Shown here piece by piece: positions 1 to 59,539 of a DNA stretch of 64,000 nucleotides; position 1 is the first letter of the stretch, and every line of letters begins with the position of its first letter. A program made the position numbers and the translations under genes. This DNA comes from Cristatella mucedo (lineage: Eukaryota; Bryozoa; Phylactolaemata; Cristatellidae). Location: contig WPIO01000004.1 of the NCBI GenBank assembly GCA_009760855.2, positions 2,314,501 to 2,378,500 on the forward strand. The letters are read 5' to 3'. The notes under the pieces are model-generated. The model had not been told where the DNA came from. It ran no database searches and was given only the letters and a program-made list of their open reading frames with translations.

Positions 1-713
1 GTGTCCCGACCACGACCGGTGTTATGGATTAGGATTAAGATCCGTGACCACGACCAAAACCGCCGACCGTGCCCCGACAGCCAGACGTCGGACTCGCGAG
101 TGCGCATAGTATGAATCCCAGCCCAGAGCGCTTCCTCTCACTCGGAGGCTCCTTTCGACTTGTGGATGGACGCACGTGCAGATTCATTGACTTGATCTGA
201 TCATAATGCCTAGTGTCACGTCCGAGGCACCACCCTGCAGCTGCCGTCAACCTCGTCTGTATTAAATATATTAAATCAGGCTTCGTGTCTAGTGCGTCAT
301 GGACGTGCCTGCTGCACCACTGCTAAATGGCCGGCTGCCAGTGCTAACTGGCCAGCCTCGTTCTGGACTTGTTGCACAAACAAAAAGGAAAAATGTTGCA
401 TAGCTACTGTTATCAAGGGTAGTCGATTCTGTCAGGCTTCTGGGCCTGCTAAGGTGAGAAATACTGCAGGTCGAAACTCTGTGCTTGTCAACCTCGGTCT
501 TCAGCCGATGACCAACTAACCAGCAGTCGTACTTCTTGCAAGAGGTCTACATGCCTTACCCTGCAATAGTCCATTTTCCTGCCGGAACTTTGGTAGGTAA
601 CAGGGTTTTTGAGGTATTGGCAGATGCTTTGTGCTGATAAGGCTTTTGATCAACAGTATGTGCTGCAATCGGTCACATGAGACTCAGAGAGGAGTGGAGA
701 GAGGATATAGAGT

Positions 714-714
714 G

Positions 715-791
<77 letters not shown>
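714..791 (+). repeat. (GA)n microsatellite
   Basis: About 78 bp of nearly pure GA dinucleotides. It generates a spurious Ser/Leu-repeat reading frame on the minus strand. Confidence 0.97.
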
Positions 792-793
<2 letters not shown>

Positions 794-1439
794 GAAGGAG
801 AGAGAAATTGATGGATTAAGGGTGAGAAACCTGAGAAAACAGCATCAATGGTTTGTGTGGACACCAGGGTGCTCTGGGTGGAGCCTATTTGCAAATCGCT
901 TACATGGCTGCCGGAATGGATCTGCTGGTGACTGCACAAACTAAAGGCTATCGTGGCTGCACCCAGACCCTGGCATTATGCTCCGATATTGATAACGTTG
1001 GCTGCTGGCACCTAGCCAAATAAAGCAGGTCGCTTGGCCGCTGTAGCAGCTCCCCCAGGTGCTAGTTCTTTTTTGTCATCGAGCTCTGTGCCGAAGCTTC
1101 GACTAAGTTGTGCACAGCAGTCGTGGCCATGCTTGCAAATGGCTACATTGGAATCCGGTTTCACTTTCAGATAGCATATAAGGCGAAGAAGAGCTACGGA
1201 AGTGACCTTTCGGACGGCAATCGCGAGGTTGGTACTTCGGAGAGGGTGGAGGCGAGTTCTCGGCCGTGTCCGCCGCTGCCTTGCCTGACATGTTGGTAAC
1301 AGGAGTGAGTGTGTGCCAGTGTACGCACTGCTTGTCTCGGCGATCGGCATGCATTCGCCAGCCGATATGCTTGGCCGTCTGAAGCATTGGGCAATGCGCT
1401 GGAACTGGGGTGGGGCAGCATGACGTGGCAGCACGTGAC

Positions 1440-1572
1440 CCAGGTCACGTAGGTGTCGAGTCCTACAGCGAAGGGGCGATCCTTCTTTATTGCCTGCCAC
1501 CGCAAGCGGCTGTGATAGCTGTTAAGGCTCTTCCATCGAAGCTATATAAACGAGACTGTTAGATCAGCTGAC
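1440..1572 (+). repeat. SINE-1 copy, body
   Basis: The 3' body of the SINE-1 family is present: a 'CTTTATTGCC' block, then 'GTGATAGCTGTTAAGGCTCT', then 'GCTATATAAACGAGACTGTT' and a terminal 'AGATCAGCTGA'. The same blocks recur at 17191-17363 and in about ten other places, on either strand. The tRNA-like head is present only as a degraded remnant ('GTGTCGAGTCCTAC' resembles a B box). Confidence 0.75.
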
Positions 1573-1677
1573 TTTTGCTTTTATTGTGATGATGCAAGCC
1601 CCATCCCTCCGCCCCACGAGCTCACGGAAATGAAACGTGAAGCACTCACGTCAGAGAGAGAGTTTTGCTGTTTGCAG

Positions 1678-1757
1678 AGATGCCCTGTGTGTCTGGAAGA
1701 CTTCCGGCACCGAGACGAAATCGCCGCCTGCAAGTGCAAGCATGCCTTCCACTTCAG
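1678..1757 (+). CDS. RING gene exon, first half of RING finger
   Basis: The acceptor is TTTGCTGTTTGCAG just before 1678 and the donor is GTAAGG at 1758. The exon codes RCPVCLEDF through KHAFHF and holds zinc ligands 1 to 5. It ends in phase 2. Confidence 0.8.
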
Positions 1758-4700
1758 GTAAGGTCTAGGGCTGGCGAATAGTGGCCACCCAGGTGTCTGC
1801 CGCTGTGGTAGTGATGCTGCTGGCCACCGTGGATACCCAAATGCTTGCCGAAGCCGAGCCCAGTGATGTGTGACGGCCATGCTGCCGCTGGACGCCGCCG
1901 CCGGATGCAGGCACGCCATCGCTCTCGATCAGCCGTTGGTCCAATGCCTGGCCGGTCCTCGTGCACTGCTGCACTGCTCCTCGAGGCTGCTGCTCGCCGC
2001 TGCACGCTGCTGTTTTTCCTACTTGCGCAGTTGCCAACTGCTCACGCCTCCACCTGCCTGCCTGCCTGCTCTCACGGGATAGCCCGTTTCGGGCAACTCG
2101 CGGCCGTGCGTGCACCAAGGACCCTCCCCCCCTTTAAATTGCCCCGAAGCGTGCCGAGGCTGTGAGAAGAAGCCAAGTTGTTCGTCCAAGTGCTACTACG
2201 TTCGGGTGTTCTGCATACGAGTGAGCTTGCCAGCGCAAATGTATCGTTTCCCGTGCACGATGCACGCCGATGCTGCTAAGAAAGCTAAAAGTTAGGGCGA
2301 CGAGTAAATTGCGTTGTAGCTTTTTCTAAGAGCAGGCCCACTAGATGACTGGGTCAGATATCCAGGCGAGGGCTGTTCGACCTTCTAGCTAACAGTCGAT
2401 CGCCTGCAAGCGATCGTCTCGGCCCTTCCGATATGAAAGTGCGTGACAGCCCTCCATCCGCACGACTTGTCGTCGGGCTGGGTAGCGCGACCGAGCAACA
2501 AGCCTGCTGGCTCCAACACCAAACACTGTATTCCAAACCACGCCGGCCAAGCCCAGTATAGAGACACACACACACTAGACGGCTGCTGGCGTCGAGGGCC
2601 CTCCCCTCCTCCCTTGTCCCTCCTTGTGCTACTTTGCGGCAGCCCTCATGTTCCATGCATGCATAGTTTTCTACTGTCGAGCCACTGTTCGTTCCGCTCG
2701 GCAGCTGGCTTCAGTTTGTGGTAGATGCATGTTCCCACAGATGCACGGATTTGGGCAGGACTGCCTAGTCATCTGTCGGGTCAGCCTGGGGTTGCTTAGG
2801 CAGTCTGAGCCCTCAGAGGGTCTCTGCCCAATGCTTGGAGGCTGCAGAATCATGTTCCTTCACAAAGGGCATGGTGATATTGTACCCCGGAGAGGTTCTA
2901 TGAGAATAGTCTGAGCAGCTGAGCTCGCCGAACGTTGCAGAATGCACAGCATCCCGGCCGCTTGTTTGCAGCAAATGGCCTGCTTGCACTTGCACAGAAC
3001 GTGTGCCGTGAACTGGCCCCTACCGGAACTGCTTGCTCGTGGCCGTCCCCGGACGAGTGCGCCGACCGTCATGCCCAGCTACCTGTTCACTCGCAAGCCC
3101 AGAGAGGTCGGGCAGCAGCGAGACTGACTGAGAATTCGCCAAATCCCCTACCTGGGCTGGCGGGCCGACGTGTACTGCCCAGCATGTCCTCAAGGGATAC
3201 ACCAGTTTGTGATAATAATAATAAAAATAAATGTATAGCCCCCTCGTGGGGAACTGAATCTTTAGGCACTTTACACGATGTAAAGAAATTGATCACGTGA
3301 TCAGTGGTAGCCTATCTCGGAGCTCTCAGGCCTGGCATCTCAGTGCCCCCCAACTCGTTCGATCGCAGTTATCTGTCGCCGTGTAGCTTTTTAAAATTGC
3401 CCCAAATTTCCCTTTGCCCTCAAATTGACCGCTATGCTGTACGTGGCTCGAACACGCACGGCAGTGCTGCAAACATTACCCGCACATTGGTCTCGTGCTG
3501 CGGAGATGCTTCGTTTAATGTTTTGTTCTCATACAAGGGAATCGAGAGGCAAGGGAGTTTAGACAGCAGTGAATCTCACTCTTGCCTCTCGCTCTCTCTC
3601 CCTCTCTCTGCTTAACCTTGTGTGTGCCACTAATAATTAGCCGTTTGTGTAGCATCCCAAGAGAACTAAATCTCCATCCAGGCGCTTTACAACTCATTAC
3701 AATACAAGCAATAACCAAGAGATAATGACAAGCAAAGTATCATGCATAGACGAGCATGCAAAAAGCACAAGGGGAGATAAGTCAGAGCCACTGGATAGCA
3801 ATGCCCCACCTCGTCAGTTGCATGCACAGTAAGCATGCACAAGTGCCCATGATGAAAATACAAGTTCGCTGGTTGAAAGGAAAGCGGAGCGGAACTGATG
3901 CCTCTTTAGCCTCAGAGGCGTAAAATGAAATAGTCTATCAATGCATGCAGTGACAGCAGAAGTGAGTTCCAGACCTGCAGAGGTGCATTCAAACTGACGG
4001 CTCCAAGACTTCAGACTGGTGTGAGGTACGGCATCCGAAGTAAAAGCCGTAGAGCTGGCAGCGTGAGAGCACAGTGTGTGTGTGCATTGTTTGTGTGTGT
4101 GCTTGCGGTGCTAGCTCTGGACAGCGAAGGCAGCAGCTGCCCATGTGTGTATGTGAACATATATTGCGTCAACAGCCGGTATGCAGTGACCGTGCGCGCC
4201 TGGTTCAGCAGCAGCAACCACGTGTGAGTAGATTGCTGGCTGGAGCTCGACGAAGGGAGGTGCAGCCATCGTGCAGTAGGATTTGCGGCTCCAGCAGCAC
4301 GAACCTGGCTCTGCTTGCCTGGGCAAGCTGCTGTAAATCCAAGGGCAATCGACTTAGCGTGGATGCCATCGTTTTCTGATTGCCTGAGCGCCACGGCTTA
4401 ATCAGAAGCAGCCGACCTCAACCAGGCCGACTGCTGCTGCTGCCTCCATCTTTTGAGCTCGAAACACTTCCTTTTGGCACTTGGCCTGAGGATGGGCTGC
4501 TGATCGAGCGACTCAACGTTTCCGCGGCTCGGCCAGCTGCAATCGGCGAGGCGTTCCATAGCTACCGAACATCGAGGTTGCCTCTTCCAATACCCAGGCA
4601 CCCACCACCCAGTGCTTGCTGCCAGAATGCCGAGCGTCTGCCGACAGTAGCTAGGTCGTTTAGCGAGCGCAGCCACGTACGTACGTGCACATCCATAGGA

Positions 4701-5984
4701 CAGCCTGGCTGTCAACCAGAGTAGCATCCTATGAGCTCCGACTCGTGTGTGTTTGTATGTGTGTGTGTTTGTAATAATAATAATGTACTTGATAGAGCGC
4801 CCTCAGAGAACTTAATCTCTTTCTAGGCGCTTTACATTTGCTGCAAAGGGAAATGCAATTGAATGGTAAGTAAAATCATGCTTGATAAACATTAATAACA
4901 TGGTTAGGGGTGACATGCACAGGGCCAGCATATAAATGTGGTTAGTGGCAGCATGCACAGTGTCAGCATGCATAAGCACGTGAAGGACGAATCACAGGGA
5001 CCCACTAAATGCTGTCCTAAATAGCTGTGTTTTTAAGTTCCTTTTAAATGTGGTCAGGTCGGGGGACGTTCTGACGCAGGTCGGGAGGGAGTTCCAGGCT
5101 TTGGGAGCATACGAACTAAATGCACGGTCTCCAAAGGATTTAAGGTTTGTACGAGGTATTTCTAGACTGTTGGATTCCGAAAAGCGGGTGATACGATGCT
5201 TGGCCTGATAGGGGAGTATGTCGGAGAGATAGGCTGGAGCCATAGAATGAAGGGACCTAAAAGTGAGCGACAAAACCTTGAAGTCAATCCGTTGCTTGAC
5301 TGATAGCCAGTGCAGGTCGGCGAGAAGTGGAGTAATGTGGCAACTGTGACGCTCACGACAGACAAGCCTAGCTGCAGTGTGGGTGTTCACACCGGGTCTT
5401 AGCCCAGGGGATAACATGTCGTCCGCCCCTCACGATCCAGGTCGTGGGTTCGAGTCCTAAAGCAAACAGTCCTTCAGCCACAAACACGGCTCCTGCGCTG
5501 CTGCTCCATGGAATGAGATCGTTGAAACAGCGCACATTTGCCTTACTTTTACTGGCAGCGATCTGTGCTTTATTTTTATTGGCAGCGATCTGACGAACCT
5601 TGAACTCTGCTGCTGCAGCTTGCCGGCAGTACGCGACCTTCGCGCGTGCCCTTACTCGTGGCGAGTGCTCGTGCAGCTGCTCGCAACGAGCCGTGGCAGC
5701 ACGCCACGGCTCGCCTTCTCAAGAGCTACCACGGTCGTCGTCCTTGCAGCTGCCTGACCACGTGGCTGAAGGAGCAGCAGAACTGCCCTGTGTGCAAGAC
5801 GATCATTGGCGGCCAGAAGCACAGCTGCACCTCCAGTGAGGGCGAGGCGGCCGAAGCCCAGCGAGGCAGTGGTGGCGAGGGGGCGCTTGCCTCCGCCGAC
5901 GGCCGCCTGTGGCGGCTCATGTCGCCTCTTGGTCACGCCGTGCGCGCACCTCTCGTACCGGCTCGGCTGGCGGGGGCCACGTGA
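1678..5984 (+). CDS. RING-H2 finger protein, RNF24/RNF122-like (3' part of gene)
   Basis: Two exons (1678-1757 and 5750-5984) join in phase 2 to give a complete RING-H2 finger. It reads CPVCLEDF, eight residues, then ACKCKHAFH, then CLTTWLKEQQN and CPVCK. Spacing and wording are closest to the RNF24/RNF122 family (CAVCLEDF...CKHAFHRKCL.KWLE), which are small membrane-anchored E3 ubiquitin ligases; family membership is inferred from memory of those proteins. The RING would bind an E2 and pass ubiquitin to substrates. The visible part is 104 residues, with a 52-residue Ala/Gly/Ser-rich tail after the RING. The membrane segment expected upstream is not found. The stop TGA at 5982-5984 overlaps a donor-like GTGAGT, so the tail might instead splice onward. 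The gene converges on ANAPC2. Confidence 0.78.
3208..3292 (-). repeat. LINE tail with AAT end
   Basis: GATAATAATAATAAAAATAA then GCCCCCTCGTGGGGAACTGA, a variant of the tail hairpin. Confidence 0.7.
3640..3995 (-). repeat. diverged LINE 3' fragment
   Basis: AAGAGAACTAAATCTCCATC plus CAGGCGCTTTACAACTC, GCATGCACAGTAAGCATGCA, and GTGAGTTCCAGACCTGCAGA. Confidence 0.7.
4771..5395 (-). repeat. LINE-A 3' copy, reference example
   Basis: The minus frame keeps 5'-truncated reverse-transcriptase C-terminal sequence (LLADLHWLSVKQRIDFKVL, SMAPAYLSDILPYQAKH, KAWNSLPTCVRTSPDLTT), then a stop. The 3' UTR follows, with CCACTAACCACATTT and CCTAACCATGTTATT, and the tail AAAGCGCCTAGAAAGAGATT...CTCTGAGGGCGC with ATT repeats. 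This defines LINE-A. LHWLPV...RI.FKVL is typical of CR1/L2-clade non-LTR elements. Confidence 0.93.
5395..5475 (+). repeat. tRNA-like SINE head
   Basis: A tRNA-like block with a clear B box ('AGGTCGTGGGTTCGAGTCCT') lies directly beside the old 5' end of a LINE-A copy. It is a SINE head, not a functional tRNA gene: the acceptor stem pairing is absent. Confidence 0.65.
5750..5984 (+). CDS. RING gene terminal exon, second half of RING finger
   Basis: The acceptor is TCGTCCTTGCAG before 5750. The exon completes a split Ser codon, then reads CLTTWLKEQQNCPVCKTIIG, supplying zinc ligands 6 to 8, followed by a low-complexity tail and TGA. The phase agrees with the upstream exon. Confidence 0.8.
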
Positions 5985-7146
5985 GTGCGGCGCCGCCTGA
6001 GAGGCGAGGCCCTGCTGCTGCAAGTTTCGAGAGCTGGCTGACCGGACCGACGGATGGCGACCACTGGTTCTGCAACTTTCGACCTGCTCGTGCAACGCGC
6101 ACGGTCGAGCTCATGAGCAGCAGCAGCATGGCTATGCTTTTATAAACCTTTTTACCCCATCTCCCACTTCTCCTGCTGCAGCTGCTCGGTGCCATCATCT
6201 GACGCCATGCTTCTTTTTTGTTTTCCACTAACAACGCGCCAAGTGTGTGCATGGCTTCTCAGCCGATCGCTGTAAGTGCTGCAGCAGTGACCCGGATCGG
6301 GTCACCTGTCCTAGCGCGTGGCAGCGGCCATGCTGTCGCCATGTGTCGTCGCCCGTCGTGTGCCGACAGTAGCAGCGTCATGCTTACAAGCTGTGCCAAC
6401 TCCCACCTCACGTGCACTCGTCGACTGGGGCAGCCTGTGAAAAACGCTCGAGCGAGCGTTTTTCGCTCCCGAGCATCGGTGCTGTGCGCCTCGCCACATC
6501 GTTCTCCTCTGGGCGCTCCCGCAGACTCACCGCGCGCGCGAATCCTCTAGACATATTGGGGGCTTGCCGCTGGTGTCTACAAGCGGCCACGGTTGCTGAG
6601 TGGCGCAGCCCGCCTCGTTCTACATTAAATGGACGAGTTTAGCAAGGCTTTGCTTTCGTGACTTGACGAGATGAGAGCGGCGTGCTGCTGGTGCACATTC
6701 GCGCAGCACAACGGATGCACGTGCATCGCGGTGAAAGGCAGGCGAAAGGCTGACACGTTTCGTCGGCAGCAGCCGTGCGGAGGCGTGCAGAGGCGCGCCA
6801 TCAGAGTTCAGTTTGCTGCAACCTTTTTAACAAGGCATATTTTTCGAAACGTCTCCTTTTTTGGGAAGAGACACCCGAATTGCAAACTGTCCAGCAACAC
6901 AAGGCCTGTCCGGCAAACGAAGCGCCCAAGTGAGGCAGGCAGCCAAGCGCGGGAAGATCATTGGGGAAGAGGGGGCCAGCTGTGCAGAGCTGCACGTGGC
7001 AGCCGGTGGCGGCGGCCGGTTTTTTTGCTGCAGGCGCACATCTCGTTGTCTGCCGGGTCACTCAAACCTCCCCCCTTCTGTCGCCTTTGAACAAAGGCTG
7101 ATGTCGCCGCCGCCGCCCCGATCAGGCGGCGTCGGGCACGAGCTGG
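5985..7146. other. convergent intergenic spacer between RING gene and ANAPC2
   Basis: About 1.16 kb, CpG-rich in its first half, lies between the RING stop and the ANAPC2 stop. No protein match is seen in any frame. It should contain the 3' UTRs of both genes. An ATTAAA at 6624 is the only good poly(A)-signal candidate for the plus strand; no AATAAA was found for ANAPC2 within the spacer. Confidence 0.6.
6624..6629 (+). promoter_or_regulatory. candidate poly(A) signal (ATTAAA) of RING gene
   Basis: An ATTAAA hexamer lies 640 bp after the RING stop codon. It is the commonest variant of AATAAA, but a hexamer can arise by chance. Confidence 0.3.
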
Positions 7147-34854
<27,708 letters not shown>

Positions 34855-35034
34855 TTATTTGGTGTACCCTAGCAGCGGTAGCCTGCTTAAATAAATATTG
34901 GAAGAAAAACATAATTTATGAAGACTAATTAGAAAAATCTACAGAAGCTTTATTAAGCCTTCTATCAAATTTAAGTCTATTTGTGTTTAATTTGTATTTA
35001 ACAGAGAGAGAGAAACTGCTACGCCACAAGCAAA
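34855..35034. promoter_or_regulatory. shared divergent promoter region of ANAPC2 and MYSM1
   Basis: Only 180 bp separate the two start codons, so both 5' UTRs and core promoters must lie in or overlap it, unless unseen 5' UTR exons exist. It is AT-rich, not a CpG island. Both start codons sit in an ATGGCGG context (AAATGGCGGCAA on minus, CAAAATGGCGGACG on plus), which resembles the YY1 site AANATGGCGGC. A GAGAGAGAGA run lies at 35004-35013. No TATA box is assigned. Confidence 0.75.
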
Positions 35035-54096
<19,062 letters not shown>

Positions 54097-54647
54097 GTTA
54101 TGCCGTGTGCTAATGGTCACCGGCACTCCGTGATAGACCGACCGTCCGACCGCACGGCTATGAGTTGCAATGCTGCCGCCTTAGTAGCGAGATATTGGTT
54201 AGCATATCAAGCTGGCGACCATCTTACTAGGTAGCAAGTTATCATTTTCTGATTATTGCAATGTGTCATATCAAAGCAGCATTCCTTTGTGCTCTGCTGT
54301 GCTTTTCTTGTGTGTCGCCTGGTGCTATAGCATATCCAGGCTTTCCAATTGTGCTATGAAACGAGGTTGATGCTGGCATATGTGGGGCTTTTTTCAGAGC
54401 TGCCCATCCTCTAATAGCTGTTCATTATGCTCGGTACTTTGCTTGAGTTCTTGTCTTCCCATACATGTCCTGATGACCTATGATGCTGCCTGTGTGCAGC
54501 TGTGGTGCAAGTATAAGGACAGACCGTGAAGATCTCAGCAGAGAATGCGTCGGTCCGAGTGCTGAGTATTGATATGCCTGTTGCAGATGCTACGTTCGTT
54601 ATGTTAGTATTTCAGCTGAAGATACTGCAACTGCAAAAAGATAAGAA

Positions 54648-54735
54648 CTGTGCATGCAGAACCACAAATGTTCAAGGATGTTACTTTCTTACTGTGCATG
54701 AAAAACCGCATATGTTGAAGGATGTTACTTTTTTA
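54648..54735 (+). repeat. 43-bp tandem dimer
   Basis: ACTGTGCATG then AAGGATGTTACTTTCTTA recurs as ACTGTGCATG then AAGGATGTTACTTTTTTA. Confidence 0.85.
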
Positions 54736-56439
54736 TGTTCTTTGGTGCTACTCATGGCCATTTTGTTTTATAAAAGCGGTCGTGTGCGATTTTTTCAAAA
54801 ACAATACAATGCAGGTAAAAGAACTTATAAACTTGGCATTGTCATTTGTCTTGGCATTGTCCTATTATCTGTTATTCTGTTATTTCTTGACCTATGTCGA
54901 GTGACTTGGGGGATCGGGTTTGTCGAACAACTTCCCAATGTTAGCTATATCTTGCCAGCATTGGGAGTCCCAAATACGATGGCCAGGAATTGCATTCTTA
55001 GAGCGAGTAGTTGACAGAATCTTCGTACGAGTTTAGCCTATTTATATTTTTAGTATCAACTCACACGAGGTACCTAGATACAGTGTCATCTATCAGGACA
55101 GATATCAGCTAGGGAGTGACTGTCTCCTAGGGCGCTAAGCTTGTTGAATGTAGCATGGAGATTTCAAAAAGTGAAACAGCTCCGCGATCAGTTCTGCCCG
55201 TCAGCATATTTGCAGACATTTGAAGCTTTTTTAGCAATTAGGCGACAGCCCATTGGTGAAGTGAGCAGGTGTTCACCGGTCCCTGCCCCTCCCTCTTGTA
55301 CCAGCCCAAACACGGGTGTTTGTCGGCTTGGCGAACCCTGGCGAACTTCTCCAGCCTTCCTGTGATTGATTATGGCAGACTTCAGCAGTGATCATCCTAG
55401 CAACATTCGGGTGAGCTCATTTCCTGAAGCATTGATATTGAGAAATAATTTAAAAACTACTTCATCTATCTGCATACAGAGTTCACCGAAAGCGAAGCTC
55501 TTGCGGATGCAGCAAACTCAAAACTTAAGAGAGCAGTCGACGAGAAAACTCACCACAAGACTTGTCGACAGGCGACGAGAAACTTTTCTCGACTAAACAA
55601 AAATTATAAAGCTACTTAGAAAGCACATAGAGTTTGAAGCCTTCATAAGACGTCCGGGTCTGACGCGGGAAATATCTGGCCAGGTGCGAAGGCTAAATCC
55701 GTGCCTACACCTGGAAGCTTAAGAATGCGAGGGAAAAGCTGCTATCTATCTTCTCCTCAGTAGTCAGACCCTGCACTAATTTCAAAGACGGTCACTTAAT
55801 CGCTGAATGAGGCTCGGTGGTCTCATTTCCCGGATGATATATGTGCGGCTGGTAAATGTTCCGACTTGTTCATGTACAATCTTGCTCACGTTTGCGCCTC
55901 TGTCTCGCTGCGTCCGCATTATACAACCGTCAAGTCACAACCAGCGACCGCTTTTTTTTTTAAAGAAATCCGTAGATAAAGCGAGTAGCAAAAATAAATC
56001 AAGTACAACAGCTTATCACCTGCAGATCCTGTACTAAAGAGCCTCTCTTTGCTCTTTCTTGGTTGACAAATCTATCACAGCCATAACTCGGATTTTGAGC
56101 GTTTCACTGACAAGAGGTTCCATTGCCGTTTAAATCGGTCCTCGTTTGACCGAGAGCTTTGATTGGAATCTGAGGTCTTTGGAAATTATCGCTCCGCCTT
56201 CACCGTTCTTAGATTCACGATAGGACTCCTGTAGAAGCATAAGTGCATATAGACAAGATGATTATCTGGAAACCCCCATTGGAACTCAAGCAATACCACC
56301 ATTCTCTTCCATATGACTAACCTCGCTCTATGTAGCCGACACGATAATGACCATATTAATAATAGTAGTAGTAATCACCCTTAGATAACTTAATATTCTC
56401 CCAAGTGTGTTGTTTTGTAATTCCCCGCAAGAGAATCAA

Positions 56440-57529
<1,090 letters not shown>

Positions 57530-58424
57530 GAAAGAGTAGGAGCCAGACAAAAGACCAAGAGTGAGCGTCGCTCGACTCTTAAATACCTAGCTGAGACAAT
57601 GGGGTTAGTGGTTATTGGTAGCTTAGTGGTTGGTATTGGGCCCGACACCGTGGCCCATTACGGTAAGGAATTAATACCGTCGCTAGGCCACTGGAAGGGC
57701 ACCCCTGTCCAGCTTGAAGGTCGAATAGGTTCCAGACGATTCTCTTCGGACAGAGTTATGGCCGAGGTTGACAGGCCAGCCAACATCAACCAGCAGCTCC
57801 CGCGGGTATCAGACCAATTCTGAAGGCCGAATTGCCACCGCTGGTCCCAGAGCTTTCTGGCTTGCTCTTAAGCTCTTGCTCTCTAACCGCACTGGCGCTC
57901 CTCTCTGGCTTACTGCTCCAGGACAAAGGAGTTCTTGCCCGCCGCCGAACAGCTCTTGTTCACGCTAAAATTAAGCCAAGGCCAGCAAGGCGCTACAATA
58001 CTTTGGCCAGCATCCTTAAGCAAACAGGCGACTGTGGCCACCAGTTAGTAAGACCTTCCTGACTTGTAACATGATTTGAATTTTGTGGTTACTAGCGCAA
58101 AGCACAGATTAACAAAAAGACAAGTACACGGACGAAGGGAAAGCTAGCCGTGAACCACGTGCATCTTTAGTAATAATATTAATGGTACGTTTGTAGAGCG
58201 CCTTCTCTTGCTAGGCACTTTATATATGCTTTAAAGGAAGCGTGGTCAAATGATTGGCGGTAACATGCACAATGCCAACAAGCATAACATGGTTAGAGGC
58301 GACATGCACAGAGTCAACATGCAAATACGGTTAGTAGAAAGAAGCATGTACACGCTGAACAAAAGATTACTCCCTACAATTTCTCCATGAGGCGTCTTGG
58401 GTAGTACTGAGAACTTCATTTTGA

Positions 58425-58555
58425 GCTGCGATAGCCCAGGAGGTAAGATTCTCGCTCGTCATGACCGAGATCGAGGTTTCGAATCCTGCAGTGGGCGATC
58501 ATTTATTCGCCAACTAAAAGCGACAGTGATAGCCGTTCAAAGTTAGCTATACTCA
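58425..58555 (+). repeat. SINE-1 copy nested in LINE-A
   Basis: Head GAGCTGCGATAGCCCAGGAG, B box GATCGAGGTTTCGAATCCTG, then GTGGGCGATCATTTATTCGC and GTGATAGCCGTTCAAAG. Confidence 0.85.
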
Positions 58556-58587
58556 AATTCACGTATTAAACCACATCCTATATTAGG

Positions 58588-58589
<2 letters not shown>

Positions 58590-58638
<49 letters not shown>

Positions 58639-58763
58639 CTTACATATATACACGCGTGTGTGTGTGTGTGTGTTTGTGTGCGTGTTTGTGTGCGTGTGTG
58701 TGTGCGTGTGTGTGTGTGTGTCTGTGTATGTGTGTGTGTGTATGTGTGTGTGTGTGTGTGCGT
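58590..58763. repeat. (TA)n followed by (TG)n
   Basis: TA at 58590-58636, then interrupted TG at 58657-58763. Confidence 0.95.
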
Positions 58764-59539
58764 GCACGTGAGCGTACTGCATGTGCACAGTGTCAGCACG
58801 CATAAGCACACAGAGGACAATCGCAAGCACCCGCCAAATTGTGTGAGAAACTAGTACGTTTTAGCTTTCTTTTAAATTTTGTCAAGTCAGGGGATGTCGT
58901 GACGTCAGCCACGAGTGAGTTCCTGAAATTGGGAGCATACAAACTTCAGGCTCGGTCACCAAAGGATTTTTGAGGTTCGTACGAGGTATAGGTAAATAAT
59001 TTGAGTCGGAAAAGCGGCGGTACGATACCTGCTGGATAGCAGTTTTGATATTTTGGCTGGAGCCAGAAAATGGAGGGACCTAAAAGCGAGTGACCGAACT
59101 TTTTGAAGTTGATGCACTGCTTAATTGGAAGCCAGTGCAGTTCGGCTAGAAGTGACAACGTGGTGTGGCAACTGCGACGCTCACGACAAGCAACAATAGC
59201 TGCAGAGTTTTAAACCAACCGTAAGCGCTTGATTGCACAGGCAGGTATACAAGCAAGCAGTGAGATACAGAAGTCGAGACGGAATGTCACAAATGCTTGG
59301 ACCAATTTTGACGTAGTATCCTTGTCTAAGCAGGTCCGAATTTTAGCAATGTTTTGTACCTGAAATTAGGCGGCCTTGTCTGTGGAGCTGCCGTGTTTTT
59401 CTAGTGAAAGGTTACTTGGGAACAAGGCACCTTGATTTCGTGCAGATGCTGCAAGAGATAAGCTGGCAGAGCCATTTTGAGTTTACGCTTTCCAATTTCT
59501 GAGTAAAACTTGGTTTTATCATAGCTAGTAAGTTGGTCT

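Larger units (their letters stand above)
1..1677. other. region upstream of first visible RING exon, no gene supported
   Basis: No exon with a recognisable protein match is seen here. The stretch holds a GA microsatellite (714-791) and a SINE-1 body (about 1440-1572). The 5' exons of the RING gene, expected to encode a membrane segment if it is a true RNF24/RNF122 relative, are either to the left of the window or not recognised. Just before 1678 the reading frame stays open for about 30 codons, so the exon could start further upstream than the acceptor chosen. Confidence 0.5.
58165..59345 (-). repeat. LINE-A 3' copy interrupted by later repeats
   Basis: The tail and 3' UTR (58165-58355) are separated from the coding remnant (58775-59345; LLAELHWLPIKQCINFKK on minus) by a 415 bp insertion with a SINE-1 and microsatellites. 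Confidence 0.88.

Noticed and set aside
54526-55014. 162-codon plus frame after MYSM1 with hydrophobic stretches
   Set aside because: No family match, AT-rich, contains a recent-looking tandem duplication; hydrophobic runs come from T-rich codons.
55141-55610. LINE-like linker region (frame with ESEALADAANSKLKRAVDE)
   Set aside because: Faint resemblance to pre-RT linkers but no second supporting block; not annotated.
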